64,000 nucleotides of DNA from positions 124,001 through 188,000 of the forward strand of contig CADCXA010000019.1 of the NCBI GenBank assembly GCA_902806565.1, given 5' to 3'. Under the pieces are notes generated by a model. That model saw nothing but the letters and a program-made list of their open reading frames with translations. It searched no databases and was not told where the DNA came from. Positions 46,560-57,599 of the stretch are shown piece by piece. This DNA comes from Hypoxylon rubiginosum. Taxonomy: Eukaryota; Ascomycota; Sordariomycetes; Xylariales; Hypoxylaceae. Position numbers and translations under genes: made by a program. Position 1 is the stretch's first letter. Every line of letters starts with the position of its first letter.

Positions 46560-47067
46560 TAGACAGGCAGAGAGACAGAGAGAGCACTGCAGGACGCAGA
46601 TTGCCAAGTCCCACGGCCGATCGTTGATGGGTGGGCTTGGTGGATTCAGCAAAGGCCCTTGTAACTTGTGGAAAGAAGGAAAAAAAAAGTTGAGAGATAT
46701 CTCGAATTTGTCCAGCGTTTACAGTGCTTTCTCTCCTTTCTCTTAGGTAGTTCAGCCTAGCACCTCTACCTAATCCACTCGTAGTAGACGGCAGATAGAC
46801 AGACAAAGGACAAAAGACTGATCGATACACAGAATGGAAATAGACTGTAGTAAATTCCGAATGCAGTATGTTCGTTTGTAACTCGAGGAATGCCCCTTAG
46901 CAGATTAGGTACGTGTACAGTTACTATGTAGGAGACAGGGTAGACGGGATAGACAGGGATGGTTCGAGCGACCACGCCTTGGAATGAACGAAGCGCACAG
47001 CAATGAGTGCGATGCGAGTACGAGTGAAACGAAACGAGCGAAGGGAACGACCGGAAAGTGCCGTCTT

Positions 47068-47091
47068 ATGTATGTATGTATGTATGTATGT
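47068..47091 (+). repeat. TATG microsatellite
   Basis: About six consecutive TATG units. Confidence 0.85.
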
Positions 47092-50000
47092 ACGGGTGAG
47101 ACGACAAGATGACAGGGCAGTTATTAACTTGTGGAACGAGAACAAAGTTACGAAGCTATTATGAAGCTATAATTTGATGGATAGGAACAAAAAGAGACGG
47201 AAGGAAACAAAAGAGTTGCTATTGATGAACTTGGAATGAAGAAACTAATAGTAACTAATACGCGATTACAGGTTGTAAAGAAAGGTCGGGAGCAACGAAT
47301 GAGATTTGATAGAAGCTAGAAATTCAAGTCGGAAGCTATTTAATACCTCTTTGGGCTTAGAGGAATGCGTGGGTCGATCTATCTGTCTATCAGATAGCAA
47401 GGCTAACGTTTTAGGTTAGGTACCTGCACACCTAACGAGTAAGCTTACATGTAGCTGCTTTTCTAGTGATAGATAGCTTGATAGCTCTTCGCCATCCAGC
47501 TTGTTAGTTTGCCAGCTTGGAATTGGCCAAAGCCCCGAGGCCCTAACAGCTATTTTTCGTGGGTCTAGGTACGTGGAATGACGATGGTGGACCAAAGATA
47601 GCAGGATGGTACCCAAAGAGCCGCTGTTGACAAGTTTCGAACACTACAGCGATCACTAAAATCAATGGCCACGCTGGGAAGGTGAACGGTCGTGGGCATA
47701 AAACTGTCGTCACTACTTGTGTAAATGGTTCGTTTCCAGACTGTTTACTGGTCACAATTTTCGGCCGAATTTTACCAACCCCTAAAACGTCTTGAAATCC
47801 GCGATACTACGATTCTCAAGGAGCTTCCTGTTTGCTCTTGGACCCCCTTTGTTTCACTTACATCTTCGTCCATCTACTCTTGTCTATCTCGAATTGCGAC
47901 AATATTTACACCTCCAGCTATAAAACAGCCTGGAAGCTAGGAGACATGAGATGGCACCATTCTCAGCAATTCGAACCAGATACCAGATTTAAACTACATC
48001 AGACGCTTATTTATTACCAGCTTATTTATTATCACTACGTAGTTCGTACGTACGTATATTACATGCATGTGCATGATTGTCAATGGCTCGCCGGGCCTAA
48101 TCACTGCTCAACGGTAACGCAACGCATTAGCTCTTCTAATTTTCTTTTCTTTTACATGCCTTACATAGTAGGTACCTACACGCAGATAGCTACAAGTACA
48201 TGGTAGTATGTATCGTGGCCTTAAGTAATTCACTCTAGGTCTGTTGCCAGCGATATATATGAGAAACATGAGAAACATGGAGACACCCAAGCTTCACTTG
48301 TTAAGCCTACAACACCATGCGGTCCATCGCGCAACGAATTTCTTGCTTCTATTACTGCTTCACAATCCATTCCACGACGTCATGTGGTCGGAATTGCGGC
48401 TTGCCCATGTCAATTGAGGACCTGTACAACATGGGCGAACCCTACATGTACGCAAAGCCCGGAATACGGTGCCACTGCGGACAACTCGTGAAAGTGGGTT
48501 CCTACTTTGGTATCCACAGTCCACGGTCTACAGTCTGTGCAGTTACACTAGCGAGGGTGTAAATGTGTATGACATTCGGTGCTGACGAAGCAGCGAGACG
48601 GCGAGGGTCCAGATTTTCGAGGCAGCTTTCACTGCTTCAGTACTCGAAGAACCTAAAAAAAAAAAACATCCATCTCGTGCGACTCGAACAAGTTCAAGAT
48701 GCGTACATCACCCCACACTCTGGCACTCCCGAATATATCAAATCGGGTGGTCTCAAAGGCACGCCCTCGTACTTTTATTTTACGCCAGAGAACCCCTGTG
48801 ATTGCCCAATTGCTCGTATCACTCTGGCCTAGTGCGGCACACCACGTCTGCGACCCCCTTCGGGCGAGCGATACGGGTGGCTTGTAAATAGCCGATCTTC
48901 GCATCTGCATCTCGCGTTAGTCTGCCGGATTTTCAGCTTTTTGGCTAGGTACGCGGCATTGTCATTGTTTGTGACAGACAGACCAATCCAACAACTGACA
49001 GTGGAAAAAGGGGTCTTGTTTTCTTTTTTTATCTATCATAAACTCCATTATATCCGCCCAGTGCTACCGGTTAGCCGGCCTCGCTGCCTCGAGAATCTGA
49101 GAAAATTATTGCTTTATCAATGCCCTCGCCCTCACCATCCCGAGATAACAATGCCTGCACATTGTGCATGACTAGGTAGGAATTTGCTAAAAAAGAAGAG
49201 GCTGGAGGTTTTCCAACGACATACATACATGTTACCCCTCAGTGAGACCCTCCTCGAGAAGACCAAAGATGGGAATAGATGAGGTGATCGCCAACAGAAC
49301 CACATGTCCGCTTAAGCAGTATTTGCCTTAGCACGATGCAGCTATCACCGTCATGTATGTGTAATGTGGGCTGTCTGGGGTAGTTCGTTTTCACATGACT
49401 ATCCCGACAGATTGCAAACGGGACTTTCGCTATTCTCCGAGCCTCCGCTGCGTGGGAACTTGTCGAGTGGACCTTGGTCGTCTTTGCGTACTAAGCGTTA
49501 AGAGAAAAACTGATAAGTCTGATATATCGGTGAGGACGATGCCGGAGTTGCAAATATATACCCAGCAGGTACGCCGCACGAGGACAAATCTAGACGACGG
49601 ATCTACACCAAAGCATCGTAGTATTGCATCGTCCGGCGCTTACTCCTGTGGGGGCTATTGGCTGAGTCAAGCCAACGCCTCCGTGGTCCAACGACGACGG
49701 CCTCACTGGAGGAGGAAACCAAGGTTACCTAAGACTATTGAAAGTTGACCAGAAGAACGGTAAAGAAAAAATGGGATGCTTACTCAGCCGGAACGAGTCG
49801 TCGGGACATCTCTGACGCTCTGAAGCTTCTCAACTCGAATAGCCTTCCTTTTCTAGATTCTATGTTTCTATGCGGAGCGTTGGGAAATCCTAGCAGCTGG
49901 GCAGCTTGTGGTAGAAGATACTGATATAACCGAGGCCGCATTGCATGAACTGCACCATACAGCAGCAGTGCATTGCATATGAGGGAATCGTTGTTGACAT

Positions 50001-51477
50001 GGAAAATCACCCGACATAAGCTCATACAGAACGTCAGATCTATGCAAGTTCATGGCCTCAGATAAGGTCTGTATGCAGATGCACCGCTCAAGGTAGATCC
50101 GAACATATAGACTGAGAAGTTAATCAACACCCTCAAGAGCTTGCTCCTTTCGATCTACGGAGTAACGATGGTCGAGATGCCAAATCGCCACCTTCATTAA
50201 AACCAAGTGGTTCCAGGGATGGTTCGCCGTTTGAGGCCTCTTCTTCTTTTTACTAACCAACTAACTTAGTACTAAGTGAGTATAGAAATGCCCACACGAT
50301 AGCCGCAGCAGCAATTTCACTCGAGCTATAAGCCGAGGTCCATACTCACTCAGTACCTAGTTCTCCGTAGTAGCGGGCGTTGCAGGTCTTTTTCTTGTGT
50401 TAGGTGACCCCCACATTCCCGTCTAAAGTGAAGCAGGCTGAAAAAAATATCAAGAGCCCTACCCTACAGCTCTAGAGAATTACATGCGTCTACGTCTAAT
50501 TAACGCCTAGTCATATATAAAAGGCCATGCGCAGGGTGTATTTCCTTTTAAATGTCTCTTCAAAGCGAGAATCCCTGATGTAGCTGAATGTTTATGCAAG
50601 ACATTTAACATCCCCAGGTGCTAGGATTGAGGACGCGTATGGGTTCAGGGGTTTTGCTCTGGATGCTTTTTATATCCATCAACGTCACCAAGCCGACAAA
50701 AAGAAGTCGAAAAGAACCCGAAATTAATCTTAAATTTTTCAAAAGTCAATCCGCCCTGTGTCCCTAGCGCGAACTACGAAGCTCAAGCTCTAACGGGCGG
50801 AACGGGTTGCAACTTTGAGCCAGTAAGAACCTAGCCCGATGTTATTGTTAGCGCGGGAACGACAGGGCGGATTTCGCAGTCAGGGCAGTACAAGCTATCG
50901 ACAGGTACGGACGGCTTGTGATTGGTCAAGGTGTTCGATCCAACTCGTCGGAACCTCCACAGATTTACGCGGTCGATGAGATTTGATGACGATCGACGAC
51001 ACAAATGGATCCCACTTCCCTCAGCCCGTCGCGCCGGGCTTTCTCTGTTATGATTTCTCCCTGTCACACATATAGGTAACGCGGGTGGCCCGGCGATTCG
51101 GGCTGTCAGGGAATCTCCGGGACACGTCGACGCGCACGCATGTGTTGACAAGACGTGGGCTTTTCACTGTCACCAATATCATGTCTTCCTCGGTAATTTT
51201 CAATAGTATTTCATGTTGCTCGCGCCTGTGCCTGAACCTAATAAGGGTAAAGAAATAATACTCTGCTCCTTTTTCTTTAGGAGAAGTGGCGATTAATAAC
51301 ACGCCCATCCACTTTGCCACACGTTAACACTCCTCGTCGGCGCCTTAAAAGAGCTCCTCGCCTATGGCTACCAGTTGCTAACATGCTGCTAGCAAGAAGC
51401 CCATCTTTTCAGTCTAAAACAGTCCCAGCCCTTAACCCAACACAGATATCTCCCCCGGGGACTTCATATATGTAGTA

Positions 51478-51798
51478 TCATCCCAACCGATACGAAAGCC
51501 CCATCAGCAAGAAGACAGCCTCGTCTCCGATCTTATACATCTTCGAAGGGTAGTTAATCGGTGGCGTCATGGCCCAATTCCGAAACGTCCTCGATAGGGG
51601 CCGGAAAGTAGTGGTGTATCGGTCAGGATAGGCCGTGGCGACCCGCCGGACCGGCCTACTGGCTAGGTCGTCTAGGTCGTAGTCGTCCAGCATGTCGTAT
51701 CCACCACTGCTTGACGTGGCCGGGAAGGATCTCGATCCGCGTAGAGACCGTACCTGGGTGGAAACGTGCCGGAATAGAGATTTTGCAAGCGTCGGCAT
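51478..51798 (-). CDS. Small hypothetical protein
   Basis: Single ORF of 106 aa, not recognised. Basic N-terminus (MPTLAKSLFRHVSTQVRSLRGSR) with a mitochondrial-presequence-like look, an acidic patch (GGYDMLDDYDLDDLASRPVRR), then YPDRYTTTFRPLSRTFRNW and a hydrophobic end MYKIGDEAVFLLMGLSYRLG. Composition is that of a folded, expressed protein rather than random frame, and no competing antisense ORF overlaps it. No domain can be assigned, and no intron or TATA evidence was found. Confidence 0.45.
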   Translation of the reverse strand: MPTLAKSLFRHVSTQVRSLRGSRSFPATSSSGGYDMLDDYDLDDLASRPVRRVATAYPDRYTTTFRPLSRTFRNWAMTPPINYPSKMYKIGDEAVFLLMGLSYRLG

Positions 51799-53270
51799 TA
51801 CGTACGCACGGAGAGGCTAGCAGTTACGGTGCGATCGAGTCGAGTAGAGATATTATAGTAGAATGGTGGCAATAGGTATAGTGAAGGCGTAGGCATAGGT
51901 AAGAGGGCTATGTGTGGCTGCTGTTTTAGCTGTGTACCTGCCAGCTCGGAATGGTTGCGAAGTGTTCAATCTAACCAAGGATCTAGAGCTTTGTATATGG
52001 TGCTTAGTGAAAGCCGAGTAAACGACTGGGGACTCTACGAGGTTATATCGTTCATGAGGGTGCCTAGTGAGACCTTTCATCATGCTCGGTATCTACTATC
52101 TATGTTAGACAATAGGGGCGTCTCATGCATCCAGAGTCATTAGGCAATAAATAATATGTACAATAAAATTATATAGAAACCTCTATAGTCATCCAGAGGT
52201 TTCAATTGGATGGAGTCTCTTGTTCTGTGAAGAGATCTACCGATGTGGCTGCCTTGGGCGGCGCCCTTAAAACTTGGTTCCGGACGACCTTACGCAAGTC
52301 CAGCTAGTAGCAGTAGCAAAAATCGAGTAGCACCAAAACACTTTCGACTGATCGCCTGCTGCAGGTCTCAAGTCTCCGACGAGATAGCGGCACTCTGCCG
52401 AGAGCTGGGCCGATCATGCTGGTTCCCGAAAGCGCACGCGCATCCAGAATCGTTTACATCCTACGAACAACGAGCTAGTGTAAAGCGACTACGAGTAGCA
52501 CAGCACCGGGCCGCGTGTCGTCCGTGTAGAACTTGACCAACTATAGCCCTGCGTTGAGCATCTAGCGGACTCGCGACTACGTTGATAAGAACTTGAAACA
52601 TGCGGGAATGTTCACTTAAGGTCTAGTTTTCTGTCGTGTTAATGCTGGGAGCCGAATTTGGCGTCTAGACAATGTCTGTAAGAGATATACGACTACATAT
52701 GTATGCTGCATATCTCCCACCAACCGGGTATCTGGGTATACGCAGACTACGGACTTTGAACCAGCTTCTTTTAACAGCTAGCATAATAACAGGACAGATG
52801 AATAAGACTCATTGTAGGCTTATACGATAGGTGTACTAATATATCTATATGCATTGTATGCGTGGAAACAATTGATACATTGACTCTACCGACGGCGCAA
52901 AATTGTCTTTGGGATATTAAGTAGCTCAGTTCGAGATGTCTGGACAAAGAACACTAGTGATTTCAAGCAACGGCCGAGGCCAAGACAACACGAAGGGGGG
53001 GCGTTGGTATCAGTTATATTTTCAATTCCTCATATCATAAGAACGCATCGCTCCAAATGTGCGCAAGAGATATCCCTCCCGCAATTCCCATATCAAGCGA
53101 AGGGGGTGGCCTCTTAATAAATACAATACAACACTGCCGTAAGCCAAGACGCCTGCCTTTCGAAAAAAACAAAATTCCGCCGTCCCTTGGGGCCCTGATC
53201 CTGCCCTGTTCCGCCTTTGCTCCCCTATTTCACGGGCCTATTTCGCGGATGAACCTAGCTTCGGCCGGTG
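51799..53270. other. Intergenic, no gene seen
   Basis: Upstream of the small hypothetical and downstream of the kelch gene stop. A tRNA-like TAGCTCAGTTCG string near 52922 has no matching box B. No supported ORF. Confidence 0.5.
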
Positions 53271-56200
53271 TCACCTAGAGGGCGACTCCGCAGGGCTGGC
53301 TTCACGACTCAAGCTCTCGATGCTCTGGACCATAGCCAGTACACGCGTTCGCGGTCGCTCCAGCTTCACTGCTTGCGCTGAGTAGACACCGCTCTCCAGG
53401 TCCAGGTCCTCCACCGGGGACCGCGACGGCTTCCTCTTCCTCGATTCGCCGCTCGGCCCCACGTCCAGCAGCCGAGTACTCTCGTCCCGCGGCGGTGTAC
53501 CCCTAGGCGGCGTGCTAGGCTGTCTTCCCCTCCACTCGGCCTCTAGCTGCTCGCGCACTTCGCGCAGAGCCGCCGCCGTCTCGGCGTCTTCGCTTACACT
53601 TTTCCCCTTCTCGTCCATGGGGCTTGGGCTTGGGAACCGCTCGCCGAGGTCTTGTTCCGCCTGTGTTTCTGGCTTTTTCGTTTCTAGTTCTTCCTCTTCC
53701 TCCTTCTCCGAATCGACTATGACGACATCCTTGCCACTCTCGACATCCGGCTCGGCATTTACTACGCGCAGGCGCTCCTTAGGCACCGTGAACATGACTT
53801 GCACGAGCCGCTTCTCGACGGCCTTCTCAATGTCCCACTCGTCGTCGTCGTCCTCCACCGCGGCGTACGTCGCGTTGGAAGGTCCCGCAACGCCCTGCGC
53901 CCTGCTCTTCCCTCTGCCCTGATGCTCGAGCGCTTCCCAGTCGCCTCGCCCGCTCTTCCTACGCAGGAGGCCGCCGGCGGCGATCCCGCTCAGGCCGCCC
54001 AGGCGCGCGTCGTAGTCACTCGCCTCTCCCTCCCCGAACGCGTCGTATTCCGGTGACTCTTTGCCTGTGCTCTCGGGAGGGCTTGGCGTGGCTCCGCTGA
54101 ACGCGCGCTTCAAGCTGCCGAACCAGCTGCGGCGTGGTTTTCTCTTGCTTGGACTACCGAGCGCGTCGTCGTCATCGTCATCCCTGATCCTGCCCATCAA
54201 CAAGGCCGGTCCCTCGGCTTGTAGGGTCGGGAAGCTGCTTCTGGCTGTGTTGTAGCTGGGCGCCGAGCTCGAGCTGCTGCTACCACCTCGACCCTCGTCC
54301 GCCGCCACTGCCAGAGCCGCCGCCGCAATACCAAAGCCGGGGCGTGGAAGGTACGAACGTATTGAACCTGAGCGGCTAGCGCCCAGATTGTTGCGATTTG
54401 ACTCTGATATGTTGCTCTCTGTGCGCGAGTCGTCCTCCGGTGCGTGGCCACCCGACGAACGGCGCGATCTAGAGGCTCCTGGCTTGGTTGGGGAAGGTTG
54501 CCCCGAACGTGTAGCGCCGCGGTTGCTTAGTAAAGCATCCATAGCTTCAACGTCAGACATCCAATCCTGGACCTCGGGATCAGTGGCACTGCGGCGGCGG
54601 TCCTCGGGGCTCGGGGTGGCAGACGCGCGGCTAGGCGGCGGGAACGAGATCTGGTGCTCTTGTGTCGGTGTGAGGAAGGGGTCGGAGTCGCGTCTGCCGT
54701 CGACGTTCATGTCGCGCATCGGGCTAATCGGCTCGCTCGTAATGTCGCCATCATGGAGCGAGCCATCCTCGTCCGCTTCGATGATGGGGTGAATGACATT
54801 AGGACCTCGCGAGGTAGAGGGAGGATCGAAAGTATTTCGGCGGGGCAGCGGTTTCCTTGCTACTTGTGCCGGCGCCAATCCACCGAGCCAAGGCTGGTGG
54901 CCGTTGTCCAAGCTTCCGCGGCCGCTCTGTAAGCTTTGGTAGCCTAGCGAGCGATTGCCACCACGTATATACGGGTCGGAACCGCCGGTATACCAGCCCC
55001 CGCCGAGGTGATCTCGCTCCATCATCTCATCATCATGGGGTAAGAATCGAGCGTTGTCTTGGGCAAGGGCGCGGATGGCGGAATCCCGAATCGTACGTCT
55101 GTGGCGTAGACGGCGGCGATAATAGAAGTAGAGTAGGACTGCAGCGATAATTGCCAGAAGTCCCAGCCCCAGTCCTAATCCTAGTCCCAGGCGTTGCTTA
55201 GTGTCGTCGCCGGCAGTACTTGAACCTGGGCTACCGTCTGGGTTGGTTTCACTGTATCCTGGATTTATATAGTTGCCGGACCAGGTCATTGAGGTGAGGT
55301 TGAGGAACATGGGCATATTGTTGCCCTCGGGGGTTTGTCTCCTCGCTTTAGTGTCGGCAGATGATATGTTATAGCCACCATAGACCATCATGACGTTTCC
55401 TGGGAGTAGAGCTGCTCCGTGGCCGTAAATTCCCGACCCTGTCGGCTGCGCATCGGGAACGATCCATTGCCAATCCCCAACACCGCCATAGCTATCTCCA
55501 ATCTTGAGAACAGCCAGCTGTGGTGTAGCCGCTTGGTTCAGATCACCAACCCAGCCCCCTAGAATGATTAGAGAAGTTCCATCCTGGCTCAGCACTGCTG
55601 TATGGCCGGATCGACTGTCTATACTGTCGACAGTGCTTTTGATCGCAAGTTCGGTATTAGCGGTACTTGAGCTCGTCATAGCAATGTCAGAGATAAAACT
55701 CCAGCTTTCCTCCGGTAGACTCCAAATTGCGACAGAGCTCATGTTGATGAAAGCATACTCAGTGTGGCCGCCTAGCAGCACGTAGTTGACTTGCTGAGTT
55801 ACCACCCCTGAGCGATTGGAGATAGATGGAGACAGGCCGGTGAAGGTGAAGCCGGCCTCCGGTACGGGAGATCCTTTGCTGGAAACCGGGCTGATGGTAA
55901 ACTGAGCTGTGTTTGTTTCCGGAGGATCGATCCTGATCATCTGGTTCGAATAAGTTGCCTTTGATTGCGATGTACTAGCATTGGAAGCTGCGTCCGGGCA
56001 CATCCCTCCATAGGCGTAAGTCCTCGCCGGCGATAGCTCCGGCTCTAGGGTAGTCGAGAAGCTAAAGCTACTGCCTAAGAAGCCCGGTCCTACTTGAAGA
56101 GAGTCCGTAGAATCCGCAACGACCCCTAGAGTGGCGCCCGCCCGAGCCCAGGACGATGATGCGCCGTTGTCTGGGGAAGGATTAAATGTCCATATTTCGG

Positions 56201-56615
56201 AAGTAGTTGATGAGCAGTCGCCGGCGTAGACGATGAGTGATCCATTATCGGCCAGCGACGGGGTGAAAGCTGTACTGTTGGTATCTAGGAAGGGCACGTT
56301 GGAAGATAATGTTTGGAATGGCAACGACGAAGCTTCAAGGTTGCTCGAAAAGTTGAGAGCCAGCAAGTCGACCCAGCCGTCTTGGGGCGAGAAGATGTAT
56401 GCGACATCGATAATGGCATTCTCTTGGGCTGGCACGGGCTTCGACTCTGGAATGAATATGGTGGTCGGGATATACGGCAGCGTTTGCGCCGCGCCTACTG
56501 TTGCGAGCTGGACCAGGACTGTAATAAATATTAGACACGGGATGGCTGCCGTTATCCGCGATACATTTAATATGCGGCCAGCAAACAGCGACACCATCCC
56601 GGAGGAAGACTTCAT
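53271..56615 (-). CDS. Kelch-type beta-propeller single-pass membrane protein
   Basis: Intronless, 1114 aa. An N-terminal hydrophobic segment (about residues 20-43) acts as signal peptide/anchor. The extracellular part (about 45-460) carries kelch-like blades, e.g. GHTAVLSQDGTSLIILGGW and YGHGAALLPGNVMMVYGGY, with many N-x-S/T sites. A TM helix at about 473-500 (GLGLGLLAIIAAVLLYFYY) is followed by RRRLRHRR. The ~600-residue cytosolic tail is disordered: Ser-rich, DDDDD cluster near residue 811, Glu/Lys-rich near 970-1010. The layout is typical of fungal kelch surface proteins of unknown ligand. The domain call is good; function is unknown. Confidence 0.85.
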   Translation of the reverse strand: MKSSSGMVSLFAGRILNVSRITAAIPCLIFITVLVQLATVGAAQTLPYIPTTIFIPESKPVPAQENAIIDVAYIFSPQDGWVDLLALNFSSNLEASSLPFQTLSSNVPFLDTNSTAFTPSLADNGSLIVYAGDCSSTTSEIWTFNPSPDNGASSSWARAGATLGVVADSTDSLQVGPGFLGSSFSFSTTLEPELSPARTYAYGGMCPDAASNASTSQSKATYSNQMIRIDPPETNTAQFTISPVSSKGSPVPEAGFTFTGLSPSISNRSGVVTQQVNYVLLGGHTEYAFINMSSVAIWSLPEESWSFISDIAMTSSSTANTELAIKSTVDSIDSRSGHTAVLSQDGTSLIILGGWVGDLNQAATPQLAVLKIGDSYGGVGDWQWIVPDAQPTGSGIYGHGAALLPGNVMMVYGGYNISSADTKARRQTPEGNNMPMFLNLTSMTWSGNYINPGYSETNPDGSPGSSTAGDDTKQRLGLGLGLGLGLLAIIAAVLLYFYYRRRLRHRRTIRDSAIRALAQDNARFLPHDDEMMERDHLGGGWYTGGSDPYIRGGNRSLGYQSLQSGRGSLDNGHQPWLGGLAPAQVARKPLPRRNTFDPPSTSRGPNVIHPIIEADEDGSLHDGDITSEPISPMRDMNVDGRRDSDPFLTPTQEHQISFPPPSRASATPSPEDRRRSATDPEVQDWMSDVEAMDALLSNRGATRSGQPSPTKPGASRSRRSSGGHAPEDDSRTESNISESNRNNLGASRSGSIRSYLPRPGFGIAAAALAVAADEGRGGSSSSSSAPSYNTARSSFPTLQAEGPALLMGRIRDDDDDDALGSPSKRKPRRSWFGSLKRAFSGATPSPPESTGKESPEYDAFGEGEASDYDARLGGLSGIAAGGLLRRKSGRGDWEALEHQGRGKSRAQGVAGPSNATYAAVEDDDDEWDIEKAVEKRLVQVMFTVPKERLRVVNAEPDVESGKDVVIVDSEKEEEEELETKKPETQAEQDLGERFPSPSPMDEKGKSVSEDAETAAALREVREQLEAEWRGRQPSTPPRGTPPRDESTRLLDVGPSGESRKRKPSRSPVEDLDLESGVYSAQAVKLERPRTRVLAMVQSIESLSREASPAESPSR

Positions 56616-57599
56616 TGCTCTAGCTTAACCCTGTGAGAAGCATCGTCCATAGACCATGCCCCTTGGCCGATATGGATCCAGAAGCCTGCAACCAGCAAAC
56701 CAGCAAACCAGCAAATCGAGAGAGAACAAGTCAACGAATAGAGTGCAAAACCCCACCAAGCCTCCTTTTTGCCCTTAGGTCATAGGTTATGAATTGCGAC
56801 TGGAATCCGGGGTCGATGGATCAATGATGAGTTGTCTTAAGCAGGGTTAAGTGTAATTAGTCGAGGAGCACAGGGCAGCGTAGGGTCTTGTTATTTGGCC
56901 TGGTGAGTAAGACAAGACCGCTGAGGTATACCTGGGTGATACCTGAGTGGGTAGTGGGATAGTGGGATAGTGGGGGTTTTCGTTTTTCTTAGCACAGCTT
57001 GTGATACAAACAAAGCACTGACCGACCTTTTCTTGAGATTGAATGTCGGAAAGACGATATCACCAATTCTGGCATCCACACAGATCTAATAACGAATCGC
57101 AATATGATGTACAGCTCGTCTCCTTTTTTGACCTTTCTGTTTCTGATCTTTTCCCTTCTGAATTAGGTGCCTAAGGTAGATCGACCAGTGTGATGCTTCA
57201 TGGGAGGTTGTTGATAGGAGGGGTTCAGGGTAAGTTGTCAGGGCAACATCTACAATTCTATGGAGAACGTGTACAACGCCAAGTTAATATTAACGGCAAG
57301 TTCCGTCAATACTTCCGAGTCCACGCCTAAACTTTCATGACCAATGAAGAGACAAGATTGTCTCGTCTTACATGTGAGAAGTGAGAATTGAACAAACCTG
57401 CCTTTCAAAACACTCTCTCGACACAAGTATTACCATATGAAGCTCGACACTGACACACGATTTTATTAATAAAGATAAAAGGATTCCCCCCTAATACATA
57501 TCTAATACATCTGAGACCAACAGCTTAAAATTCTATCATCACACTCTTCTCCCCCCTCCCCCTCCCCCTCTCTACCATGTAGGTACTCGTCGCTCACAA
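56616..57599. other. Intergenic between kelch gene and coiled-coil gene
   Basis: Both neighbours are on the minus strand. Contains a CT-rich run (57541-57576) and short AACCAGCAA repeats near 56693-56717. No gene. Confidence 0.5.

Larger units (their letters stand above)
45904..51477. other. Gene-poor interval upstream of the WSC-domain gene
   Basis: Holds the WSC gene leader and promoter, a G-rich tandem tract (46525-46559), a TATG microsatellite (about 47068-47091), AT-rich stretches and a TATATAAAAGG string near 50514 without a gene behind it. Short open frames (e.g. around 48317-48832, 49395-49748, 49780-50025) have no recognisable domain or homology I can support. Confidence 0.45.

Noticed and set aside
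48317..48832. Small spliced gene
   Set aside because: Adjacent short frames cannot be joined by good splice sites and show no domain.
49780..50060. Remnant of a transcription-factor-like protein on the minus strand
   Set aside because: About 90 open codons with a faintly helical hydrophobic stretch, but no extension, intron signal or motif to support it.
50514..50524. TATA box (TATATAAAAGG) marking a gene
   Set aside because: No coding sequence or RNA gene could be found within 1 kb downstream.
52915..52990. tRNA gene suggested by TAGCTCAGTTCG
   Set aside because: No box B or cloverleaf follows.
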